Shown: positions 10,940-22,016 of the stretch, piece by piece | Layout of the letters: each line of letters begins with the position of its first letter | Numbering within the stretch: the stretch's first letter is position 1 | Origin: Pseudoscleropodium purum | Taxonomy: Eukaryota; Streptophyta; Bryopsida; Hypnales; Brachytheciaceae | Reading direction: 5' to 3' | DNA: 64,000 nucleotides | Assembly (NCBI GenBank): GCA_963969395.1 | Contig: OZ017801.1 | Coordinates: 2,420,501 to 2,484,500, forward strand | The notes under the pieces: model-generated | Seen by the model: the letters and a program-made list of their open reading frames with translations, nothing else | What the model was told of the DNA's origin: nothing | The model's database searches: none | Position numbers and translations under genes: made by a program

Positions 10940-13900
10940 GGACCTATCTACTCGGTGGCCGTTTCACCGTTGGACAATGTGGTGGCATCAGGATCCAAAG
11001 ACGAAACCGTGCGCCTCTGGCTCCCTACTGTGTGTGTACATTTACCTCTGCTTTTAGTAAATAGAAGAGTGCTTATTTGAAGAGGAATCAGTCACATACT
11101 GAGATCATTGTGTGCAATATATGGAAAGCTCAGCGCACTAAGACCTGATGGACTAGGTAACTCAAAGCGGGAGTCTGGTTGTGGAAAATAGTTCACGCTA
11201 AGCCAAAGGGTCGTACTTCTTTCACTCCAAGACTCCAGATTTAAGTAACCTAGCACGATCTGAATGACCCTGCAATCTTGGGTGATCATAGAAACCTAAG
11301 AAAGCATACCTTGGGAAACTAGATATCATACTCCCTGTGTTCCTAAGTAATATCGGCGTTTCCTTTGTGCTTTACAAAGGAATCGCCGGTGTTATTTAGA
11401 AACAGAGGGAGTAATAGAAATCGTAAGAGGGGATGGTCTGGGCATATTACCCAGCTCCTCTTCTTGAATAGCTCCCTGCCAATTGTCGTAGATAATATCT
11501 GAAGCATAGGTGCACTATCTCTACACGAACAACAGGTTGCATTGACAGAAATAATAGAAGTACCGAGAGGTAACTGAGCTTTTGTTTTATTACACTCGAA
11601 TCCTGTTTTTTCAGAGAAGCCAAATCGAGTGTTATCAAGGCACATGGCGGGGCAGTTCGTACTGTTGCATTCAGCTATGATGGCCAATGTCTGCTTACTG
11701 GATCTGATGATAAAACTATTAAGGTGCTTCTGAACTACTCCTTACTGCTAATCCGGATGGCTTATCCTGCTTGTTAATTATGATTTTATGTACTCACTGG
11801 TACTAGCTAATGCTCTTCGTCAGATTCAGTAATGTAGTCCGTTTCCCTTTTGCATTACGGGCAGGTATGGTTAGTTCACGGACAAAAATTCTTGGTGACG
11901 TTGGCTGGCCATATAAATTGGGTGCGGTCTGCAGAGTTTCATCCTGATGGCGGGTCAGCTTTTCCTTGCGACTCTTTTCTGAATGAACTTATTTCCTTTT
12001 TTCTTGCAATACTGTTTGAACTTCTTGTGTGGTTGCAGGAGCTGAAATTGCACATATTCTATCAAACAGAAGAATATGAACTCTAGGACTCATGTTCAAA
12101 CTGCTGATGAAGCTTCTTGAAGTTGGACTGCAGGACGATTGTCTCTGGGAGTGATGACAGGACTGTTCGACTATGGGATTTGGAGCGTCATGAGTGTTTG
12201 CAGCAATTCAGTGATGGCATGGGGTAGGCCAAACTCTTCTACAATTTCATCCGCTATGTGTTTCTTTCGTATACAAGAGAGGTCTTTTAGAAACCGAGCG
12301 GTTCACTGCAGGAGTTGCTCCACCATTTGACGGCAGTTGAAAAGGATTTTCAGTAGAATTGAGGACTATTTGAAGAACCTTTTAGACATTACGAAGAGAA
12401 TTTTCTCCATGATTCATGGAGAGGTTTCCTTATGCTTGTTCATATTGAGGCCTCCCTATGTATCCTGGGGAGGCTTGTGAATGATCATATGGAGGCCTGT
12501 CACCGTAGGGATTCCTCCTTATGAATGATGGCTAAGATTCTGGTGTTACTTTTGTCTATAAATTTTGAGAATAATATACATTTTAAGAAAAAAAATTCTG
12601 TTGACATTTGAGGTCTTCGGTGACCCTCTTTTCTGAGTAAAGCACGCGGCTTGCAGGATGATTAATTCTGTTCGTTTTCATCCCAATGGCTCCCTTCTTG
12701 CGACTGGCGGTTCCGACAATTATGTTCAGGTGTTTTAATATCCCTACTCTCTCTCTCTCTTCATCATCTGTATTATCGCGCACATTATACTCGAATCCAC
12801 TTCGCACTGTATTTACACAGAAAATATTGATCTCCTGGATCTTCATTCCAATCCCTGTGCAGCTTGGTTGCATTGCAAGTGTATTGGCTGCTCTATCTTG
12901 TCAGAACTTGATATTCTCCCTACTCAAATCACAGTTTACATCCTAGACTGCTGGCACATTTATATGCAATTCCGCTTATGCTGGGTTGTAAGGACAGAAA
13001 GGCTGTCACCTAATGTGCTGTGGGAGGCATCCAGTGGCGTACTTGTGATGTGTTACAACTGTTGATGGTGTCAGATATGGGACATCCGAAGCAAAATGCT
13101 CGTTCAGCATTATGTTGCAAGTGCAGGGGTTGTAAACTCTGTCTGCTTCCATCCTTCTGGCAACTTTCTTCTTTCCACTTGCGAAGATTCAACAATTCGT
13201 GTAAGTGCCGCTGCCTTGACAATTATTTTGGACAAGAAAGATATGATAAGGGTACTTCACAATTTTCTTCGAGGAATTTTCAGTCTACAAAATCATGAAC
13301 ATTTACCATTACTGCGCAGGTCTGGGAATTACGTGAGGGTCAAGTACTCTACAGCTTACAAGGGCATGAGGGTCCTACTTTGTGTGCGGAGTTTTCGCCG
13401 ACAGGCGAGTATTTTGCATCTGGAAGTATGGATGAACATGTACGTGCTGTTTTCAACCTAAAATGAACGGCATTTGAGAAAAATGTCTAATGCCCGATTA
13501 CAGTATGAAGTTACGAATTTCGAATAGATGAATGTTAACAAGTGAAAATAATTTTTTAGTTCGCTTGAGTTGTCTGTGTTGTTCTTGCTATATATTGATG
13601 GTTAAAACACTTTCAATTCGTATCAGGTGATGCTCTGGCGAACCAATTTTGACGACTCAATATGTCTGCCGCAAGGTACACACCCATATTGCCTTATTAT
13701 CTCTTTCTCTAATATCATCTCCTTCTTTAATATTCTCTCAAGAAGCCCCAAGGAACAAAAGTACCATGTGAAACCTCACTCTGTACTATCACTATCACAA
13801 TCCGTTTTGTCACAAGACTCTTAACGTCAGGATTACATGCAACAATATTGTTTGTCACAATGTTACATAACTTCATCTAATCATGTGCATTAATTCTTGG

Positions 13901-15642
13901 TGTCAAGGCAACGGTATTCAAGAGGTTTAGTTCTTATGAAGAGAATGATCGAATCAGCTTAATTAATTCTTCAGTAATGTAGTTTCAAGGGGCCCCTCCA
14001 ACTTTCACGTGTTTTCGGGTGAAGGAGCTAATTTTCTGATAACCATTTGCTTTCTGGTAATCTAGAAATGTTGGTGTCCTAAGTGGTGTGGTCGGTCTAC
14101 TTTTTTGATATCAAATGTGAATCCGATAGGTGTCGGGTGAATATGTAAACTTTCCAATGCATTCGCAGTCTATGATTTCTAGATCCAACAACATTCACGT
14201 ATATATAAATGTCAAAAACTTTGTTAACATGCTCGATTGTGTTTTGTTTCAGAAGGTCTGTTGGGTCCAATCCACGAGGAGGGCCCTCATGTAGGGAATT
14301 GCATGGCGTGTCAATGTGCTTGTAAGACCTCCAAAGACTTGGCAGACAAGATTCTGGGTGGTGATTCACGCACAAACATTCCTAATCCGAAAGGAAAGCA
14401 ACATTCGGAGCAGAAGGTGAGCATGTTATATGCGCTCCATTTCGACATGAAAATAAAGACTTCCCTAGTTTTATCCTGAACACCCGATCTGCAGAGGTAT
14501 TTTAGGAAAGCTAGCCCCAATTACAATTGCCCTGGTTCACATTAGAAACTGTCTTCTGTTGAATGGAATTACAATTGGTAGGGTTTACTATAGCTGGGTT
14601 CCTAGAATATCTCACACGTGGTTTCGTACCAGTGATTGTTTCCCATTTGCCAACAGAATATCTATGTGTGAACGGTAGTACCAAAGACGTAATACCCACT
14701 TCGTTTTCACTCAAACTTTGCATTATGCCTCACTTTACAGGCACTGAAGGAAATGGACCCTGATGTGAGCCTGTATTCAGGTCCGTGCTCTCAAAAAAGT
14801 CCTTGGCCAAGGAGCCCACTGAAACACCATCAACCGCAGTCTCCTCAAAGATCCCCCAACACCGTTTGCCAAGCCTCGTTTGAAACTAGGAAGGAGAAGG
14901 AGAATTGGTCTCAACCAGAGCGGTCTGCCGCTCATTCACCCACCATAAAGAACGGCCGCAAGGAAGATTCGAAGACGATTCTTGAAACTTTTGGGAAAAC
15001 CTTGGAAGTACTCTAATTCCAGTACATCTCATTTTCGGCGTCGGTGAACATCCATGTTTTTGTTGCTCTACGATTTCAGTACGTGACATCTGATGAATTT
15101 GACTTCCAACAGTACTACAATGCTAAGTCTTGTTATTGAGGTTATTGTGTCCCCTTCTCATTGCTTGGACGGACAAGGGTAATTCAACTTTTTAGTTCTT
15201 CTCCTTCTCTTCGTTTGGAGCTGTTTAATCATCTCAAAAGATCGTGTTATGGATGTTCGTGATTTTAGTAGAACTTGACAATATGTCTAGAAACTTTCCC
15301 AAGCCCACATCTTTGCTTTGTTAAAACTTTGGCGACATGAATATTCATGTCGCACGATCCGGTAAACTATTCTCACCTCTATTTACAACAACTTGTGCAG
15401 CACATTATTGGTCAATTGGAAGTCCTTACTCGAACAGTGTCCTTATTTGAAGAGCGCCTCTCTCACACAGAAAACAAGGTGAGTCATATTCCCCTTTGAC
15501 TCCTATTTAGTTCATGCAACTGAAGGAATAAATTTGCACTTGATGTTTTACTCTGTTGTTTATGCTTTATTTGTACTTCATGCAGATGCTGAACATGGAG
15601 AACCACAAGAAGAAACAAAGACCAAGAGTTGTAGAAGCTTGA
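10940..15642 (+). CDS. POC1: POC1-type centriolar WD40 protein, 5' exon(s) missing
   Basis: POC1 is a centriole/basal-body WD40 protein needed for centriole stability and cilium or flagellum assembly. Twelve exons join in frame: 10940-11031, 11615-11723, 11865-11953, 12134-12223, 12657-12729, 13075-13200, 13320-13439, 13627-13675, 14253-14416, 14741-15007, 15401-15478 and 15586-15642. Together they give 438 codons ending in TGA, with GT-AG borders throughout. The product runs from WD repeat 2 ([16 protein letters not shown]) through repeat 7 ([18 protein letters not shown]), then a Cys-containing linker (CMACQCAC). It ends with the diagnostic POC1 motif [20 protein letters not shown], a short coiled coil. 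Repeats 2-7 align in order with animal POC1. The first WD repeat and the start Met are not found upstream, where the sequence is duplicated spacer, so the locus is probably 5'-truncated. No stop or frameshift is present in what remains. It lies head-to-head with ROCO-a. Confidence 0.8.
11331..11411. mobile_element. Stowaway-like MITE in POC1 intron
   Basis: An 81-bp palindromic element begins CTCCCTGTGTTCCTAAGTAA and ends TTATTTAGAAACAGAGGGAG. These termini fit the Stowaway (Tc1/mariner) pattern, and it is flanked by TA at 11329-11330 and 11412-11413. The centre is a near-perfect stem (TTTCCTTTGTG...TACAAAGGAA). The paralogous intron in unit 1 (about 34150-34165) lacks the element and reads straight across the site, giving an empty-site control. 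Confidence 0.85.
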
Positions 15643-18600
15643 TTGTCGCCACTCATGCCAAAATTGTGATTGGAATGTAGGAGTGTAATAGAAAGAAGTT
15701 GATTGGCATTATAGTAGTTCATTTATTGTTCTCATTGCTTTCTTAAACGAAGGAACACAAGAGAAGGCAATTTTTGCCCTTGGTTGATTGCAATTACAGG
15801 TGCTACGGATTCTTGAGGCCAACCATTTGACACTAGGTTCACTAGAGAACCGCAATTCAATAAAAGTTTTTTATTTTGTTACTGTAAGAACAATGTGCAT
15901 CCTTGAATGCAAACAAGTAAAACAAATCATCCAATTTTGGTCATCCATTCTTCACTCATCAACAAAATTACATAAAACTTAATAAACTTCATCCAAATAT
16001 TGGTGAATCTCATATTTCTTTAGACAATTTTGTTGGTTTTGTCTACTTCTTTCTTCATTTTTTCTAGTGTAATGAAAGCCAAATCAAAACTTAGGTGGGA
16101 TTTTGGTGATTATTTACCAACAATAAATTCACTACCACAATTCATCTTCACTTCGTTTTTAATTTGATTTTGCCACATGCAATGATGTAGACAAATAATA
16201 AAATCCTTGTAGATTTCAATTCTCAACAATGTAGTGTTATACTTACATTTGCAATATTCAAGTAGTACTTCAAACTTCCTATGAGAATTTAGGGATTTGT
16301 GATTGTACTTTTTTGGAATTATCCAAGTGACTACCTTATCCATTCCTTAGGACGGTCAAGAGGCATCTCATTGATGCCAAGGCTCTCAATCCTTTTAAGT
16401 CCTTGACCACACAAAGAGAGGAAGGGAATATTGCAAGAAGTTTTTGAGCAATGTGAGATTGTGAAGTACTTTTAGTGCTATCTCAAAATGTAACTATAGA
16501 GAACCAATGTTCATGTGCTTAACCAATTTCCCTCAAGAAATAGGCATGATCCGCTATTACAATTAAGAGAAAATAGAGAAGAAAGTCAATGTATTGTACA
16601 ATGAATGTGCACAGAATTGTATGAGAAATGTTGAAATTCAAAGTTGCAACTAGTGCAAATGGTACTAACAATCAAAAGGGCAAGCATTGGATTCACAAAA
16701 GTTACTATTCATGTTATGAATATTTGGGGAATAACATGGAAATATGAAGTTTGATAAGCAAAATTCAAGCTTTTTAGAAGACAACCTATAATTTTGCAAC
16801 TATATAATTTTTTCCTTCTATTGTATAAAGAACTATGGGTCTTGCATATTCCATCAATTGGAGTACACAAGAAGTAGTGTATATAGAGGTAAATCTATTG
16901 TAGGTTTATTATGACCTTGATTGCCTCAAAAGAGCACTAAAAATCAACCTTATACATATAGATTTATGATTTGTAGGAGGTGCAACATTTTCTATTTGGT
17001 ACTCTTCTATTGGATTATTTGTATGCCACAACTACCATCATTTTATCCCTTCCCCTCCAAAACTAGTGCCAACTATTAAGAATCTATCACATATCTATAT
17101 ACCAAACATAGTAGTTTGTAGTTCTACATCTTTTTCTACATTTTTCTAAATATTCTCCAATAACAACTTGACATGGCCTTGTATAAATTCCCTTATCTTC
17201 GAAAGGAAAATTAAAATTTCTAAATTTGACTTCATTAGATGAATCACCACTAAAAGAATCACTACCCTCTACTAACAAATTCATGTCAAAATTCCCTTGG
17301 AATGTCAATTCTTACTTTTCTACGAAAAAAAATGGATAATTTATGGACAACCTTGTAGTGTATTTTGGCAACTTTTTTTTTTTTTTTAATTTGAATTTCA
17401 GCCATAAAAGGTCTTTTTGGATTCAAGACCAATTAACAAAATAATCTCGAGCATATCAAGTCTATCTTATACTCCAATTAAATTTTTGAAAAATTCCTAA
17501 AATTCAATATTTTATTGCATCTTGAACTTTATTGCCAAACTCTATGGAATTTTTATTTATTTTTATTTTACAATGATACAAAAAGTTGATTGTACTATGA
17601 TGTTCTACACAAATATGTACAAATAGTTGTGAATTTATGTTTTAGTTCTTTTCATTTCTACAATATAGAGTTTTAGAATTTTTGTTTACAAATTGTAGAA
17701 TTGAAGGAATTCAAGTTTGTTTTACATCAAAAGATATTTTTTTAGTTCAAAAATGAACCGATAAAAATAATTTGCATTAATATTTAAAATGATTTTTTTA
17801 GAAACTCACAAATCTGATTAATTAGAACTAAAGAAACCAATTCTTCTAAAACTTACACATTTTCAATTATTAAACTTAGCTTTTAATGAAAATTATTTGT
17901 TGGCATAGTAATTGAACCAACCATATGAATATCCATGATACTTTTTACAGATTTTGTTTTTAAATCATCATTAAATTCTTCTTCAAACTTGCATTTTATA
18001 ATACATCTTAAAGATTTCATTTGATTGTAGAAATATATTATGATTTAAGAGTAAAAAGTGAATCTATTCTTTGGTCAGCATTATACTTTTAACAAGAAGC
18101 ATTAGAGTAAAAATGGATCCTCTCAAGGGCTACTCTAAAGGCCTTGAAGGACCCCAAAGAGTACATTTTTTCTAACTTCCATTGCATGCTCACTTTATAT
18201 TGGGATGTCGAATGATTGTCAATGTATGGAGTGGCTTAAAATCTAAGTACTGGAGGTGTATTCTAACTCTAATGCACTTTAACCCCTTTAATTTCTTGAC
18301 TATGCTTTCCCTCAAAACACTTGAAAACTACCATTCCTAATACAAGTACCAAGGTTTGGAAATTGAAAATTTAAACAAGCAAGTGTTGATTTGGAGTTAT
18401 TTTGTGATTTATGCTTATAAAAAAAATTCAATCTCAACAATTGCAAGGTGGATAGTGGAATGAGTTTAATAGCTTTGTATGTGAAATTAGTTTATTTGAA
18501 AGTACATTTTAGTGTGCTTACACAATTTGTAGTTGTTCATATCACCTCCAATCCCAAAAAAACTTTTTATGTGCAAATTTTTGAAACATTGTGGGGAACG

Positions 18601-18743
18601 GCAATATACTAAAAATAAGAAAACATACTTTTTTCTTGTTGTAATCTCACAACTCTTATGCAATTTTGCTTCAATGGGGATAACTATAAGCCCATGCTCT
18701 TTTTTCATAGTCAAAACACAGTTGAAAAGGCTTGGATGTTTAG
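15643..18743. other. 3' flank of POC1, duplicated tail, mostly non-coding
   Basis: From about 15755 this is colinear with 46520-48755. No intact gene is seen. Minus-strand frames around 16110-16470 and 17087-17308 look like remnants (see separate entry). A poly-T run lies near 17371-17388. Unit 1 carries about 330 bp more than unit 0 at the spot equivalent to 17310 (48130-48485). Confidence 0.65.
16270..16475 (-). pseudogene. Possible LRR-type gene remnant
   Basis: One minus-strand frame reads ISHCSKTSCNIPFLSLCGQ then GLKRIESLGINEMPLD. This has the cadence of plant NLR C-terminal leucine-rich repeats (L..LP, GLKRIESLGI). The paralogous stretch at 47120-47290 reads GLKRIESLGIAEMHLD, so the frame is partly preserved between duplicates. 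No NB-ARC motif or full repeat set is visible. The assignment is tentative. Confidence 0.3.
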
Positions 18744-19232
18744 AGATTAAAGGATATGTGATAATTTAAAGATGAGAGCTTGACTGCTCATTGTGAAAAC
18801 ATAAGAATTGTAATCAAAATCAAATTTCAAACCTCATTTTGGAATAGTAGAAGTTTTTTTTATACTTGGAAATAACAAATGTGAAAAATAAAGCTAAATT
18901 TCATCTTCACAAACATGTTTGTGATTTTGTATCTCCAAAAAAAGTTATTGACAAAATTCAAAGAAGATGTTTGAAAATGTCAAAGAAATGTCCCTTCCAA
19001 CCCCTCTCCAAACTTGGTCCATAACTTTTGATTCATTTCTAGATTTCAAATGTATTTTTGGAGATGAAATTTAGCTTGATATTCAATATTTTTTAGTTCA
19101 AAGTTTTTTAGAAAAAATTACTCTCCTAATCCAAAATGAGGTTTGAAATTCTACTTTGAGTACAATTCCTACATTTTGTCAATGAGCAATCAAGCTCTCA
19201 TCTTCAAATTATCTCATATCCTTTAAAGATTC
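18744..19232. mobile_element. Long inverted-repeat (foldback/MITE-like) element, unit 0
   Basis: The left arm (18744-18907) is an imperfect reverse complement of the right arm (19062-19232), separated by about 155 bp. Shared blocks include AAGATGAGAGCTTGA, TTCAAACCTCATTTTGGA and AAGCTAAATTTCATCT. It matches two other places in the window: the paralogous site 48756-49245 and an independent site at about 43250-43715. That makes it a dispersed element. No transposase frame is present, so it would be non-autonomous. Confidence 0.7.
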
Positions 19233-19245
19233 ATGATGAACATTA

Positions 19246-20624
19246 CATTTCAATATAAAAATAACCTTTCCTACTTCTATTCTCACCAAATGTCAATAAA
19301 GTAAGTCTTTCACATTTCCATTATGAAAAAACTCTTGATGGTAGATGGTGATTGGACTTTACTTTGGACAATTTCTTTTTTAACAACTTGTACTTTTGAG
19401 TACTTAGATTAGAGGGTTGACTATTAAATATCCTATCCTCTAATGCACTTGATTATTTAACCTACTATTAATGCATCTCGATTATATTGTAAGAAACCTA
19501 CATTTTAGATGATGACGCCTAATTTTTTTAATACATCCTAGTGAACACCATATGCAACAAATTTAGGTTTCTATGTCGACATTTATGGTATGTTGAACAC
19601 TTCTATTGACATAAAAACATGGGTTTATTGCATAGAATGTCCAATAAAATGTGTTAAAAACAAATCAGGCCTTGTCACATAAAACAAAGGTTTCTTATAT
19701 TGTTACTAAGTCTTCACTATACCTTTGCAAAAGTCAAACAAGGTGAACACATAGGGCCAATGATAACGTAGAAATCCTTAAGTATATCATTGCAAAGCGG
19801 CCCTCTAAAGGCCTAAATTTTTCTCTCAAGAAACAAGTGAAGCAACTAATTAAATGTAGGTTTTTCATTCCTATAAGTAGGTCTATAGAGGGAGAGGGAG
19901 AGGGACAGGCGAGAGGCGAGAGCGAGATGCGAGATACACACAATAGTCCCACAATTTCACTAGCATATTTGAAGTTTATACTAATATATATTATTTTCAT
20001 TGGCTTGTGAATAACAAGTAGCATGAATCATTTGATATATATGATAAAGAATGTATATTCATAGCATACTACTTTTCTTAATAATTGAGGTCCTATTTCA
20101 ACACATAATAATGTTAGTTCCTCAAAAAAGTGTTAAAAGTATCACAATTCAAGACATATGGAGTGCATCTCCATTAGTGTACCATATTTGCAAAACTGAC
20201 AAAATACCTTAGAACCATATCTTTATATAAAGCCTAACAAACAAAAACTTTACTTAATAGTCCATATGTGCTTCAATTTTAAGATCTAATTAATTGGAAA
20301 AATGACATTTATTGTCCAAGATATTTGCTAATTCATCAATATCCCATGAAATATAAAGGTTGTTTGCTACACTTGTCATCTAACAAAAAGAAAGACAATA
20401 TTTAAAATGCAAAAAAAATCTTCCACCATAGTAGTTCACTTGTTAGTTGATCAAATCTAACATTACTTGCTTATAAAACAAAATACTAATACCAAATGCT
20501 ACTTGATAAAACAAAGGTAACTTGTCTCTTATTGACTATATTGAAATTCAGCCATGTTATGACATCAACAACCTCAACCTCATCATATTCTAAAACTATC
20601 TCAAGATCTCCTTTACATAACATC
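19246..20624. other. Junction of units 0 and 1 and 3' flank of ROCO-b
   Basis: The tail of unit 0 (matching up to about 49755) joins near 19741 directly to sequence matching position 2041 of unit 0. Unit 1 therefore lacks the importin fragment and the first ~2 kb. The rest is AT-rich 3' flank shared with the other ROCO copies. No gene is seen. Confidence 0.7.
19888..19932. repeat. GA-rich low-complexity tract
   Basis: Purine-rich GAGGGA/GGCGAGA repeats sit where unit 0 has a (TA)n tract and unit 2 has almost none. Confidence 0.8.
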
Positions 20625-22016
20625 TTAATTCAATACATCCTTAGCATCACCTTGCTTGGAAAGGCATTTATCACATATCCAAGCCACCGATCCTCTTGTT
20701 GACCTCTCATATTTAACCTTGGTCAATTTGAACATCTCATAGAACTCTCTCTTGTTTTTACATTTTGGCTCCAAAAAGCTTCTCAACCACCTTTGTGCTT
20801 CGGATGTGTCATCAGTAGAGAGCCTCGTAACATTCCTTGCTTCTAATGGTAGTGACTCCAAAGTTACCGTAGGAATTGGGTATTCTAAAAAACCTGGTGT
20901 GTCAAGAATCAAGGCTGTAAAGGTACAACCATCACTAAAGTCAGGCACCATTGCACCCATCCCACAAACTACATGTGCACCAATTTTGGTCAATATGGTG
21001 ACTATCTTCAATCCATACGCAAGCATTGCAAAAAATCTTTTTGTATCCTCATTTCCAAAATGGACCACACAACCTTCTTGGTTTGCAACTTGGTGGAATC
21101 CATGTATACTTTCACACATGAGGTGAAGTTTGATTTGATTCAAACCAGGAACAAATCGCATCAAAAGTTTGTGGTTGCCGACTTCACTAAGATATGCAAC
21201 TTTGGGAATTTTTGAGTTTCTCATCTCCACTGAGAATGCCATCAAATCATCGATCCTTGAACACACTTTGTGCAATAATTCCTTTTGCATGTCTTTGATG
21301 TTATGTTCCAAATTTTGTATCATCTCCACCACATGATCCAATTTGGACATGATTTCTTCTTGATGTTGCTTTTGTATCTTAATGATATTGTCCAACTTGA
21401 CATCCAAAGCTCCATAGAGGCGATTCCAAGGCATTTGCCAATATATAGTGCTTGAGACATTACCATTCTTGTGGTTGTGAAAGGAAGCATCCTTTTGAAT
21501 TGAAGAATCTAAAGATTGGATTTTCTTGTGATATTCTTGGAGTTCGCATGTCCTTCTTATCAAGAGATTATGGTATGCTACATCTCCTAATAAAGTTTTC
21601 ACCATGTGGAACCCAACATCCAAGCCTTCACATGCTCTCCAACTATATTTAGCGTCTCCACCATGGTTTATAACCTCCACTTCTAAGTCTTTCACATGAA
21701 CAACTTGGGTTTTGCGGTGCATTGGACTAAGTAACTTTTGGACACACTCGGGTCGCAAAATAAACTCTGTGAGGCGTACTCCGGGACAACCCAATGTGGG
21801 ATCTTCTTGAAGGTGTTTAATGTGGTCGATAATGTGGATTTCAAGAAATCCCATCAATTTGTCTTGAGATTGATTGGAACGTGCAAAGATGTCAACATCA
21901 CCATGATTGAATTGAAGAATCACTTCATTGCCGTTAGTGATGAACTTGATGACATCTCGAAATACCTTATATGTATGTTGGTCATTGTTGCTTTGGAGTG
22001 TTTTGAAGAAAGAAAC
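20625..22016 (-). CDS. ROCO-b exon 3: end of COR, coiled coil, C-terminal domain
   Basis: The exon begins after the acceptor GATAG with VSFFKTLQSNNDQHTYKVF and ends at the stop at 20627-20625. It encodes about 463 residues. A heptad-rich stretch (LDVKLDNIIKIQKQHQEEI onward) is a likely coiled coil. The final ~180 residues contain conserved cysteines and a KCLSKQGDAKDVLN tail and match no domain I can name. Confidence 0.85.
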   Translation of the reverse strand, partial: VSFFKTLQSNNDQHTYKVFRDVIKFITNGNEVILQFNHGDVDIFARSNQSQDKLMGFLEIHIIDHIKHLQEDPTLGCPGVRLTEFILRPECVQKLLSPMHRKTQVVHVKDLEVEVINHGGDAKYSWRACEGLDVGFHMVKTLLGDVAYHNLLIRRTCELQEYHKKIQSLDSSIQKDASFHNHKNGNVSSTIYWQMPWNRLYGALDVKLDNIIKIQKQHQEEIMSKLDHVVEMIQNLEHNIKDMQKELLHKVCSRIDDLMAFSVEMRNSKIPKVAYLSEVGNHKLLMRFVPGLNQIKLHLMCESIHGFHQVANQEGCVVHFGNEDTKRFFAMLAYGLKIVTILTKIGAHVVCGMGAMVPDFSDGCTFTALILDTPGFLEYPIPTVTLESLPLEARNVTRLSTDDTSEAQRWLRSFLEPKCKNKREFYEMFKLTKVKYERSTRGSVAWICDKCLSKQGDAKDVLN

